Assembly: GCA_002436005.1 (NCBI GenBank)
Contig: DIXG01000088.1
Location: 1-64,000, forward strand
Direction: 5' to 3'
DNA: 64,000 nt
Source: Anaerolineaceae bacterium UBA6086
Lineage (GTDB): Bacteria > Chloroflexota > Anaerolineae > Anaerolineales > Anaerolineaceae
Below, in pieces: positions 1 to 8,588 of this stretch (the stretch's first letter is position 1; every line of letters starts with the position of its first letter). Position numbers and translations under genes: made by a program. The notes under the pieces were generated by a model. It ran no database searches, had not been told where the DNA came from, and worked only from the letters and a program-made list of their open reading frames with translations.

Positions 1-369
1 CTGCCCATTAAAGTGGCTGAACTGGTTCGGTCACAGGGCTTGGTGGAGTCGGTGTTGATTTCCTCTTTTAACCCCTTTAATTTACGACGTTTCAAGCGTG
101 TGGTACCGGAAGCCAAGTTCGGATTACTAACCAACCAGGGCAAAGCCACTTTGTGGCTGTGGTCTTTGTTCCGGTACGACTGCCTTCACCCCTATTTCAC
201 AGATGTTGATGCGGATTTGGTGAAGAAGATGCATGCGCAGAACAAGCAGGTCAATGCATGGACGGTGGATGAAAAAGAGGATCTGCTGCGTTTGGCTTCC
301 TTGAATGTTGATAGCATCATCACCAACGATCCCCTTCGCACTCGGCAAATTCTGGAGGGGGCGGGGTGA
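1..369 (+). CDS. Glycerophosphodiester phosphodiesterase, C-terminal part
   Basis: The reading frame is open from the first base, so the gene is cut by the window edge and only about 122 C-terminal residues are present. The motifs SSFNP and VNAWTVDE followed by GVDSIITNDP-like residues (here NVDSIITNDP) match the last strands of the GDPD TIM barrel. That family hydrolyses glycerophosphodiesters to glycerol 3-phosphate and an alcohol. The catalytic His and Glu residues lie upstream of the window. Its TGA overlaps the GTG start of the next gene by four bases, so the two are probably translationally coupled. Confidence 0.8.
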   Translation: MPIKVAELVRSQGLVESVLISSFNPFNLRRFKRVVPEAKFGLLTNQGKATLWLWSLFRYDCLHPYFTDVDADLVKKMHAQNKQVNAWTVDEKEDLLRLASLNVDSIITNDPLRTRQILEGAG

Positions 370-3188
370 GTCTTCGCACGCACCTGTGGCGTTTCTTTGT
401 GATCTTTGCTCTGCTGCTCAGCGCTTTGTCAGTGGTGCCTGTTCGCGCGGCAAAGCAGCCAGATTCCTTAGCCTTGCTCCAGTCTATGAGCGCAGAGGAG
501 AAGGTTGGGCAGCTGTTTCTGGTCACCTTCAATGGGTCGCAGGTGGACGATGAATCACAGATTTTTGACCTGATCACAAATTATCATATTGGCGGCGTTG
601 TGCTCCTGGCTGAGAACAATAATTTTGTGGCAGAGGATACGGTTGCTAACGCCTATCAGATGATCAGTGCACTGCAGCAGACAGAATGGATCGCATCACA
701 ACAAAGAACAGAAAACACCATCACCGGTGAAGACGAGGCTCTGTCCTATATCCCTCTTTATGTTGGGCTAAAACAGATTGGAGATGGTTTTCCTGGCGAC
801 CAGATATTATCAGGACTGACACCCATGCCATCGCAAATGGCTGTTGGCGCCAGCTGGGATCGCAATTTGGCGCAGCAGCTTGGACAGGTGCTTGGAAGAG
901 AATTGGCGCAGCTTGGTGTCAACCTTTATCTGGGACCAAACCTCGATGTATTGGAGACAGCCAACAGCGAAGCAGCCAGTTCACTGGGCGTGAACACTTA
1001 TGGCGGCGATCCCTTCTGGGTCGGCGAGATGGGGAAAGCGTTTATCAGCGGTCTGCACACGGGAGCTGAAAACCGGGTCATGGTTGTGGCACAGAATTTC
1101 CCGGGAACGGGCAATTCCGATCGCTCACCGGAATTCGAGATTCCAACGGTTCGAAAATCGCTGGAGCAGCTCAAGCAAATTGAACTGGCGCCTTATATTT
1201 CAGTAATAACACCCGATGTCGGGGATCCAGGCAGGATTGAAGGGGTAATGGTATCCCATATTCGCTACCAGGGATTCCAGGGAAATATTCGATCGACGAC
1301 CCGTCCCATCAGCTTTGACTCAAACGCGCTCCAGCAAATCATGTCACTGGAGCAATTTACTGAATGGCGGGATACGGGCGGCTTGATCATCAGTGATAAC
1401 CTTGGAGCTGGCGGAATCCGGCGCTTCTTTGACCCCAATGAGACCAATTTTGATGCTAAGCAAGTCGTGCGAAATGCGTTTCTGGCTGGCAATGACATTC
1501 TCTATATCGACAACATGGTTGCTACGGGTGATCCGGACGCCTACACAACCCTGACCACGACCATTGATTTCTTTGCGCAAAAATATCGTGAAGATTCTGC
1601 TTTTGCCAAACGGGTGGATTCCTCGGTTCAGCGCATTTTGGATACCAAATTGGCACTTTACGGGGAATTTGATATTAGCAATGTGATCAAAGCCCTGAGC
1701 GTCAATGGGGATGTGACTGTGACACGAGATGTCAGTTTTGATATTGCGCAGAGTGCAGTCACCTTGATCAGCCCCACGGCACAGGAAATAGATACCATCC
1801 TGCCAACCGCCCCGCTGTGGTATGAAGATATCATCATTTTTACCGATGTTCGCCCTGTTGCACAATGTGCAGGCTGTCTCCCGTCGGTGAATATTGGAAC
1901 CAACGCCCTGGCAAACGCGCTGCTGAATGTCTATGGACCGCAGGCTGGCGGACAGATTCAGGAATATAACCTTTCATCCTTCACTTTTTCACAACTGGTT
2001 GAAGTTTTGAATAATGAGGCGACAGGGGCAAGTGAATTTTTACCCCAAAGCCTCAGCGCAGCAGATTGGGTGATTTTCAACACCCTCGATATTGACCCGG
2101 ATTATCCTGCCTCAAATGCCCTCCAGCGTGTTTTAGCTGAACGGCCGGATTGGTTGGCGAACAAAAATGTGATTGTTTTTGCCATGGGCTCTCCAACCTA
2201 TCTGGATGCAACCAATATCACCAAGGTTACCGCCTATTACGCGCTGTATAGCAAGATCCCAGCCGCTTTGGATGTAGCTGCGCGCGTGCTGATGAAGGAG
2301 ATAACGCCATCAGGTGCATTACCCGTTTCTTTAAAGGCGGTAGGCTATGATCTGATCACAATGACCGCGCCAGACCCTGCTCAGGTGATCCGGTTGAATC
2401 TACTGCTTCCAGAAAGTGAGGAAACAGACTCTGGTGAAGGAGAGCCGGACGTTGTGCAAACGCCAGAACCAACCCCAATGCCGAGCTTTAACGTGGGAGA
2501 TACGCTGACCATTCGAACCGGCCAAATCTTTGACCACAACCAGAATATGGTGCCAGATGGTACGGTTGTGCGCTTCAATTTCCGGATTTCTGGAGAACCC
2601 GGGATTTTGCAGCAGTTCGAAACCACCACATCTGCAGGTGTTGCCATGTTCAACTACCGGATTGAGGCTGCGGGCGGATTGGAAATCAGTGCAACCAGCG
2701 AGCCCGCCAACCAATCAGAAATCCTTCAAATTAACATCTCACCTGATGGGGTCACTTCTGTGTTCGCGTTCACGCCGACGCCGCTGGTTTCTCCCACCCC
2801 GACCGAGATGCCCACAGCGACCGCGACGGAAATCCCGCAACCCACGCCCACACCCACACCAAGCCATCCGGGATATCCCACATTGGGAGAATGGGCTGTA
2901 GGTGTGATCGTGATGGCAATTGGTGGTGGGCTGGCGTTCTTGATCGGTTATCTCTGGTGGGGATCCACCCGTTGGGGGCTGCGATCTGCATTGTGTGCGC
3001 TCATCGGCAGCCTGATCGCCTATTCCTACCTGACCCTGGGCACGCCCTGGGTTCAGCGCTGGATGGAGGAATCGGGCACCGTATTTGTGATTGAGATTGT
3101 GGTTGTGGGGCTCTTATTTGGGTGGATTGGCGGGCTGATCTGGTGGATGAGAACACAGGGAAGGTATCCCACCAGGCGGGTTGGATAA
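366..3188 (+). CDS. GH3-like envelope protein with C-terminal membrane segments
   Basis: A 940-residue protein that begins with a signal peptide (about residues 1-28). A glycoside hydrolase family 3 N-terminal domain of the NagZ type follows, to about residue 430, starting near AEEKVGQLFL. The strand carrying the usual nucleophile reads IISDN, with Asp344. The KHFPGHG motif is replaced by QNFPGTG (243-249), and the D-S/T-H dyad that supplies the NagZ acid/base is not visible. After a second alpha/beta region come an Ig-like segment, a Pro/Thr-rich linker and about three membrane helices near the C-terminus. It may be a cell-wall hexosaminidase relative that has lost or changed catalysis. The start is GTG, overlapping the previous stop. 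Confidence 0.75.
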   Translation: MSLRTHLWRFFVIFALLLSALSVVPVRAAKQPDSLALLQSMSAEEKVGQLFLVTFNGSQVDDESQIFDLITNYHIGGVVLLAENNNFVAEDTVANAYQMISALQQTEWIASQQRTENTITGEDEALSYIPLYVGLKQIGDGFPGDQILSGLTPMPSQMAVGASWDRNLAQQLGQVLGRELAQLGVNLYLGPNLDVLETANSEAASSLGVNTYGGDPFWVGEMGKAFISGLHTGAENRVMVVAQNFPGTGNSDRSPEFEIPTVRKSLEQLKQIELAPYISVITPDVGDPGRIEGVMVSHIRYQGFQGNIRSTTRPISFDSNALQQIMSLEQFTEWRDTGGLIISDNLGAGGIRRFFDPNETNFDAKQVVRNAFLAGNDILYIDNMVATGDPDAYTTLTTTIDFFAQKYREDSAFAKRVDSSVQRILDTKLALYGEFDISNVIKALSVNGDVTVTRDVSFDIAQSAVTLISPTAQEIDTILPTAPLWYEDIIIFTDVRPVAQCAGCLPSVNIGTNALANALLNVYGPQAGGQIQEYNLSSFTFSQLVEVLNNEATGASEFLPQSLSAADWVIFNTLDIDPDYPASNALQRVLAERPDWLANKNVIVFAMGSPTYLDATNITKVTAYYALYSKIPAALDVAARVLMKEITPSGALPVSLKAVGYDLITMTAPDPAQVIRLNLLLPESEETDSGEGEPDVVQTPEPTPMPSFNVGDTLTIRTGQIFDHNQNMVPDGTVVRFNFRISGEPGILQQFETTTSAGVAMFNYRIEAAGGLEISATSEPANQSEILQINISPDGVTSVFAFTPTPLVSPTPTEMPTATATEIPQPTPTPTPSHPGYPTLGEWAVGVIVMAIGGGLAFLIGYLWWGSTRWGLRSALCALIGSLIAYSYLTLGTPWVQRWMEESGTVFVIEIVVVGLLFGWIGGLIWWMRTQGRYPTRRVG

Positions 3189-3215
3189 GCGGGTGAATTT
3201 GTAGTTTGGGGGAGA

Positions 3216-4202
3216 TTAGAAATTTCGCAGCAGGGTGAGCAGCAAGCTGAATGCCATCAGAGAGCCTGCCAGAGCAATGAGAATTCTTTCTGCTTTCCGA
3301 ATCAAACGGGGCTGCTGATAACCATTTCGGTAAGGCTTGGTCACTGGCGCATCTTCTAAAAAGAGTGCTTTGATAAAAGTATCGGTGTCAGCAGGGCGAT
3401 CTTCCGGGTGCAGTTCTAACGCCCAATGAATAGCTCGTTCTGTTCGTACACTCACTTCAGGATTCAGTTCCCTGACCTTCGGCAGACTGCCGGGGTTGAG
3501 AAAACGCTCGCGCACGTTGGTGGGCGGTTGGTTGGTGAGCAGGTGGTAGAGCGTTCCGCCTAAGGCATAAATATCACTGCGTGCATCGGTATGCCTGGAA
3601 TCGCCCCCATATTGTTCCAGCGGTGTATAGAGAGCTGTTCCCTGGCCTTGCAGCACGGTGATGGTCACCTCACCGGGGGCAAGCAGCTTCACCAGTCCAA
3701 AATCGACCAGTTTGACCAGCCCGCTTGGCATTAATTTGAGATTGCTGGGTTTGATGTCCCGATGCACAATGGATGGATCCTGTGAATGCAGATACTTGAG
3801 GGCATCTGCGATCTGGCTTGCCCAATCGAGCACGTCCTCTTCCGGGAGGAATACGTCATTTTGGTGCGCTTCCATCATCAATTCGCGCAAGTCCCTTCCC
3901 GGCACAAAATCCATCACAAGATAATCACGATCATCAATTGAGAAGAAATCGGATACTTTGGGCAGGTTGGGATGGTCCAGTCGTCCCAGGACGGTGGCTT
4001 CCATTTCAAATTGATCGCGCGCTTCCTTCAGCACTTCAGGCGGCAGGGCGCGGTCATATTCGACCTCCTTGACAGCACAAAGGCGGCCTTCAAGGCGCAG
4101 GTCATCAGCAAGGTAAATACAACCCATTCCTCCCTGTCCGATGATTTTTTTGACCTGGTATCGATCGTGCAGTACCGTACCAGTCGTGATTGGGACTGGC
4201 AT
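3216..4202 (-). CDS. Membrane-anchored serine/threonine protein kinase
   Basis: A Hanks-type kinase of 328 residues. The glycine loop GQGGMG is at 22-27, the ATP lysine is Lys45 in CAVKEV, the catalytic loop HRDIKPSN starts at 147 and DFG is at 167-169. A C-terminal hydrophobic helix of about 20 residues with a short basic tail anchors it; there is no extracellular sensor domain. ATG 4202 is preferred to an upstream TTG because TTGAGG lies 9 bases before it. It converges with the GH3-like gene upstream and is divergent from priA. Substrates are unknown; the FHA protein at 29.8-30.4 kb is a possible reader of Thr phosphorylation, which is inference only. Confidence 0.9.
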   Translation of the reverse strand: MPVPITTGTVLHDRYQVKKIIGQGGMGCIYLADDLRLEGRLCAVKEVEYDRALPPEVLKEARDQFEMEATVLGRLDHPNLPKVSDFFSIDDRDYLVMDFVPGRDLRELMMEAHQNDVFLPEEDVLDWASQIADALKYLHSQDPSIVHRDIKPSNLKLMPSGLVKLVDFGLVKLLAPGEVTITVLQGQGTALYTPLEQYGGDSRHTDARSDIYALGGTLYHLLTNQPPTNVRERFLNPGSLPKVRELNPEVSVRTERAIHWALELHPEDRPADTDTFIKALFLEDAPVTKPYRNGYQQPRLIRKAERILIALAGSLMAFSLLLTLLRNF

Positions 4203-4387
4203 CGTATCAAACCTCAAGCAATGTCTTTCCGACCCATCCCTGATGGATCTTAATGGATTTTTTCTGCGGCCTCATTTTCGGCGTGTGACCGTTTTCGTAG
4301 TAACCGGGTTTCAGCCTGCATTTACACGCTGAAAATGCCAGTTGGTGCGTTCATTAAGATGATTTTACCCCACATGATGTGATTTTG

Positions 4388-4443
4388 TATAATGAAATGG
4401 ATTCGAATGCAGTGAACAGTCACAGTCTCATTCAAGGTAAAAT
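4388..4443 (+). promoter_or_regulatory. Candidate priA promoters
   Basis: A consensus TATAAT lies at 4388-4393 with only a weak -35 (TTTACC or TTACCC). A second -10-like TAAAAT at 4438-4443 ends six bases before the priA ATG at 4450, which would give an almost leaderless transcript. The only Shine-Dalgarno-like sequence is a weak AAGG near 4434. The region from 4218 to 4387 shows nothing else recognisable. Confidence 0.4.
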
Positions 4444-4449
4444 CAATTT

Positions 4450-6966
4450 ATGACCCGGTACGTAGAAGTTGCCATCAATCACCCACAGATTTCAGGCGCC
4501 TATGATTATCACCTGCTGCCTGAATTTGAAGATGCCCTCTTACCAGGGTCGCTGGTGATCGTGCCCTTTGGCAGCCAGCGGGTGCAGGGTGTTGTGCTGC
4601 GCTTTGTCCAGACGCCTGAAGTGGCTGAAACCCGTCCAGTGGAAGAACTGGTAGATGAAAAGCCTGTGCTGACGCCTGAGCAAATTGAACTGGCGCACTG
4701 GATTTCGGAAGAGACCCTCTCACCTTTGGGTGCGTGTGTGGAGCTGATGCTCCCACCCGGATTGAGCCAGCGCACGGACAGCCTGATCCGTCTTAATCCC
4801 GATCATGATGTGCAGATAGCGGATCTGGCACCGCTTGAAAAGCGTATCGTTTCACTGCTGCAAAAGCGCGGTCCGCTAAGGGGTCGGCAAATTGATGCAG
4901 CCATCCGCAAGGTGGATTGGCGTGGCACTCTGCATAAGCTTGTCCGACAGGGTGTGGTGCTAACACGCGCCATTCTGCCAGAGCCAACCGTCCGTCCGAA
5001 GTCTGTTCGTAAGGTCAGTTTGGCGATCTCTCCTGCTAAATTAGCCCACTTTGACGAATCGCTCAGCCGAGTGGCAAGCGTCCATCAGCGGCGTCTGCGT
5101 GTTCTGCTATTCTTGAGTCAGCAACCCACACCGTTGCTACCGGGCGAAATATACCAGCAAACAGGTGCTAACAATGCTGATCTGAAAGCGCTTGAGGCTG
5201 GAAAATGGATCAAAATTCGCGATGATGAGGTCTGGCGCGATCCTTTGGATGCCTATTCTTACATTCCAGCCACGCCACCCGAGCTGACGCAGGATCAGGC
5301 GCGCCTTTGGGATCGGATTTCATCCGGCTTGAGTGCGCTTGGCGAGGGAGAAACCCTCAAGCCTTTTTTGCTGCATGGTGTGACTGGTTCCGGTAAGACG
5401 GAGCTTTACCTGAGGGCGGTTGAGCAAACCCTCATCGCAGGAAGGCAGGCTGTTGTCCTTGTGCCCGAGATCTCACTCACGCCACAGACAGTTCAACGCT
5501 TTTTAGCCAGGTTCCCAGACCAGGTGGGTGTGATCCATTCTCAGCTTTCACCAGGTGAACGGTATGACACATGGCGGCGAGTGCGTCGGGGTGAAATTTC
5601 AGTCATCATTGGACCGCGCAGTGCGCTTTTTATGCCGCTGGCAGATCTCGGTTTGATTGTAGTGGATGAATGTCATCATGAATCTTACGATCAGCAAGAG
5701 GGGACACCTTATTACCACGGCGTCAACACGGCTGTAGCTTTTGCCCGACTTTCAGGTGCGGCCATCATATTAGGGTCTGCCACACCCAATGTGACCCAGT
5801 ATTATCAGGCGACCCATGGGGATTGGGAATATCTTTCTTTGCCAAAACGTATTCTGGCCCATCGTGAAGCCATTGCCCAGCATGCGCAGCGCTTGGGGAT
5901 TGCTTTACCAGTCAATCTTGGCGAGGGGCAGTCTGCTGACTTAGGACTACCAAAGGTCTCCATTGTAGATATGCGCCAGGAACTGCGGGATGGAAACCGG
6001 AGCATCTTCAGTCATGAATTGCAGTCTGCAATCAATCATGTTTTGGAAACGAATCAACAAGCTATCTTATTTCTTAATCGGCGCGGGTCGGCAACCTACG
6101 TTTTTTGCCGGGATTGCGGTTATGTGGTCAGGTGCCCACGTGATGACAAACCGTTAACTTTTCACAGTTCCATAAATGGATTGCTCTGCCATACTTGCGG
6201 TTACCAGCGTAAACTGCCCAAAACCTGCCCCGTATGCGGGAGCAGCCAGATCCGTCAACTGGGAACTGGCACAGAAAAGGTGGAGGAAATGGTTCGCCAA
6301 TTCTTCCCCAGGGCACGCACCTTGCGATGGGACGCTGAGACTACCCGCAGGAAAGGGGCGCACGAACAAATCCTTTCCCGATTTACACATCACCAGGCAG
6401 ATATTTTGATTGGCACCCAAATGCTGGCAAAAGGGCTGGACCTGCCGCTGGTGACTTTGGTTGGTGTGATTCTGGCTGATGTGGGTCTGAATCTGCCAGA
6501 TTATCGCGCAACGGAACGGACTTTTCAGGTGTTAACCCAGGTAGCCGGGCGCGCCGGGCGCAGCCCATTGGGGGGACAGGTGGTGATGCAAACCTATCAA
6601 CCGGATCATTATGCGATCAGCACAGCGGCGCATCATGATTATGAAGGTTTTTTTGAGAGAGAAATGGTTTATCGGCGTGAGCAGCGATATCCACCCTTCA
6701 GCCGACTGGTGCGTTTGGAATATCGTCATCATGATGCTCAAAAAGCGGCTGAGACGGCCAAAAAAATGTTTGTGCAGCTGCAGGAATGGCTCACCATCAA
6801 CAGCCCCCAAACGGAAATCACTGGGCCAGTGCCCTGTTTCTTTTCACGCTTGCATGGGCGTTATCGCTGGCAAATCATCTTACGCAGCCCTGATCCTGTG
6901 AAGGCGCTGCGTGGCTATCAAATTCCAGAATGGATCATTGAAGTTGATCCTTCAAGTTTGCTGTAA
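4450..6966 (+). CDS. priA: Primosomal protein N' (PriA helicase)
   Basis: PriA is the 3'-5' helicase that recognises stalled forks and reloads the replisome. The 838-residue protein has the N-terminal 3'BD-like region (TRYVEVAI at the start), a Walker A GVTGSGKT near residue 310 and a DEAH-type box reading DECHHESYD. The helicase core is interrupted by the zinc module with cysteine pairs CRDC, CHTC and CPVC (about 555-600). The later motifs LIGTQMLAKGLD and QVAGRAGR are intact. Length is typical for the family. DECH instead of DEEH is a small variation. It starts at ATG with little Shine-Dalgarno signal. Confidence 0.96.
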   Translation: MTRYVEVAINHPQISGAYDYHLLPEFEDALLPGSLVIVPFGSQRVQGVVLRFVQTPEVAETRPVEELVDEKPVLTPEQIELAHWISEETLSPLGACVELMLPPGLSQRTDSLIRLNPDHDVQIADLAPLEKRIVSLLQKRGPLRGRQIDAAIRKVDWRGTLHKLVRQGVVLTRAILPEPTVRPKSVRKVSLAISPAKLAHFDESLSRVASVHQRRLRVLLFLSQQPTPLLPGEIYQQTGANNADLKALEAGKWIKIRDDEVWRDPLDAYSYIPATPPELTQDQARLWDRISSGLSALGEGETLKPFLLHGVTGSGKTELYLRAVEQTLIAGRQAVVLVPEISLTPQTVQRFLARFPDQVGVIHSQLSPGERYDTWRRVRRGEISVIIGPRSALFMPLADLGLIVVDECHHESYDQQEGTPYYHGVNTAVAFARLSGAAIILGSATPNVTQYYQATHGDWEYLSLPKRILAHREAIAQHAQRLGIALPVNLGEGQSADLGLPKVSIVDMRQELRDGNRSIFSHELQSAINHVLETNQQAILFLNRRGSATYVFCRDCGYVVRCPRDDKPLTFHSSINGLLCHTCGYQRKLPKTCPVCGSSQIRQLGTGTEKVEEMVRQFFPRARTLRWDAETTRRKGAHEQILSRFTHHQADILIGTQMLAKGLDLPLVTLVGVILADVGLNLPDYRATERTFQVLTQVAGRAGRSPLGGQVVMQTYQPDHYAISTAAHHDYEGFFEREMVYRREQRYPPFSRLVRLEYRHHDAQKAAETAKKMFVQLQEWLTINSPQTEITGPVPCFFSRLHGRYRWQIILRSPDPVKALRGYQIPEWIIEVDPSSLL

Positions 6967-6993
6967 AATAGACAGAACAACAATGAAGTTTAG

Positions 6994-7023
6994 TTGTCAT
7001 TGAAGCTGACCTCACGATATAAT
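6994..7023 (+). promoter_or_regulatory. Sigma70-type promoter before the membrane protein gene
   Basis: TTGTCA at 6994-6999 and a perfect TATAAT at 7018-7023 are separated by 18 bases. The expected start site near 7030 lies about 40 bases before the GTG start of the next gene. Confidence 0.5.
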
Positions 7024-7072
7024 GGACTTATTCTTTCAGATTGGAATTAGGACCAGGATTTAGGATTTATTT

Positions 7073-7981
7073 GTGCAAAATCTAAGGTATGGTTTTCGAT
7101 TTATCAGCCTCAGCTTCAAAATGGCTATCGAGCATGAATCCCTCCAAAAGCCCTGGATGCTATTAAGTGTGGGGAGTTTGGGTTTGCTGCTGTTCTGGTT
7201 CGTCCCGATGGCACTTGTTTTGGGATTAATCGGCTTGACATCCCTGGGCTTGTTTTTCATTGGATTAATCAGTGTTTTACTGCTCATCAGCCTGACAATC
7301 TGGGCGGAGATCACCGCTTTAGGAACCTGTCAGATCTTTAATTCGGTGGCTGTTGATCCTGAGGAACCCACTGAGGTGCTCACTGAGGTGCACGAGCAGC
7401 CAAAAGGGTTGTCCAATCGTTGGGATCAGATTGTGATTCTGGTTTTATTACAGCCGGCCTTGAAAATCCAAAGTTGGCTTGTTCAAATCCTTTCAAAAAA
7501 ACCTACTGATAATCTGGACTGGCTGTCTTCCTCAGGTCTCATGCTCCCAATCATTGCGATTGAAGAGGCTGATCTATCTGGTGGGGTAGCGCGCATCAGG
7601 CAAATTATTGCTGATAGGCTCTTACGCTTTCGCCCCGAATTCATTCGGGTGAATCTGATTGCACGTGTGGCGCAGTGGGTAATGGTTGTGCTAGGTGTGG
7701 TTGCAGGTATTCTGGCAGGGCTCACCCTGTCAGATCCGCAAACTGCCAGTGCAGGACGTTTGATTTTGGGGAGTGGGGTCGGGATGTTGATAGCGCTCAT
7801 TTTTGTGGTGGCGGGATTGTCCTTCAGCACCTTCATCCGCGCTTGTTATCATGCCGCTCTTTTAATATGGGTAAAAAATACAGAGAAAGCACGTCGGACT
7901 GGCGACACGAAATTTGCAGCTCCGCCAACCATCATCGGGCAGGTTTTAGGCGTGGTTTCTTCCGGTAAAGAGGATAATTGA
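7073..7981 (+). CDS. Uncharacterised multi-pass membrane protein
   Basis: A 302-residue protein that I cannot assign to a named family. About five or six hydrophobic segments are visible: two around residues 25-85, one near 120-130, a pair around 210-265. The N-terminal phrase YGFRFISLSFKM looks like an amphipathic start that belongs to the protein, so the GTG at 7073 is kept although no clear ribosome binding site precedes it. The alternative ATG at 7121 would remove 16 residues. The stop is one base before the start of the phosphoribosyltransferase gene, so the two are probably co-transcribed. Confidence 0.7.
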   Translation: MQNLRYGFRFISLSFKMAIEHESLQKPWMLLSVGSLGLLLFWFVPMALVLGLIGLTSLGLFFIGLISVLLLISLTIWAEITALGTCQIFNSVAVDPEEPTEVLTEVHEQPKGLSNRWDQIVILVLLQPALKIQSWLVQILSKKPTDNLDWLSSSGLMLPIIAIEEADLSGGVARIRQIIADRLLRFRPEFIRVNLIARVAQWVMVVLGVVAGILAGLTLSDPQTASAGRLILGSGVGMLIALIFVVAGLSFSTFIRACYHAALLIWVKNTEKARRTGDTKFAAPPTIIGQVLGVVSSGKEDN

Positions 7982-7982
7982 T

Positions 7983-8489
7983 ATGCAACAAAGACGAGAA
8001 ATGCTTACCTGGACAGATGTTGATGCGTTGATTGATCACTTACTGCCCCAATTTGATTTAACCTTTGATGGAATGATTATGATTTCACGCGGCGGGATCG
8101 TGCCTGGCGGCTTGCTGGCAGAAGCCTTAAATCTGCAGAAGCTGCTGATCGCGTCTGTGGATTTTCCCTCTGAGCTGAAAGAGATGCAGCGCCCGCGCCT
8201 GCTGGCCTGGCCTAACTTCCTGATGTTTCCCGAGGATACCCTTCTGACAGGGGAGCGCATCCTGATTGTGGATGACGTGTGGGGTTCTGGCCGAACGATT
8301 ACCTCTGTTAAAAATCGGGTTTCTGCCGCGGGCGGCTTTCCTTACACCTGTGTAATTCATTTCAATCCCTACCGCAATCTCTTTGGCACCAATCGCCCGG
8401 ATTATTATGCGGCAATCACGGATGCCTTCATCGTTTACCCTTGGGAGATGGATCGGGATGTTCACGGATCAATGTTGCGGGATCTTTAA
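7983..8489 (+). CDS. Phosphoribosyltransferase family protein
   Basis: A 168-residue type I PRTase fold. The PRPP-binding signature ILIVDDVWGSGRT is complete at about residues 93-105 and a flexible-loop region precedes it. The family transfers phosphoribosyl groups to purines, pyrimidines or other acceptors. The hood region is too short and divergent for me to choose between hypoxanthine, xanthine-guanine or a regulatory PyrR-like role. A GAGGA sequence ten bases upstream supports the ATG at 7983. It follows the membrane protein gene by one base. Confidence 0.82.
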   Translation: MQQRREMLTWTDVDALIDHLLPQFDLTFDGMIMISRGGIVPGGLLAEALNLQKLLIASVDFPSELKEMQRPRLLAWPNFLMFPEDTLLTGERILIVDDVWGSGRTITSVKNRVSAAGGFPYTCVIHFNPYRNLFGTNRPDYYAAITDAFIVYPWEMDRDVHGSMLRDL

Positions 8490-8588
8490 TCGCTGGTTAG
8501 ACCGCCGCGCCGGCAAGCCTGGAGCTAAATAGATCGTCTGCGTTTATGCTCACACTTAAACCTTTAAGATCGGGAGGGACAACCTTTG

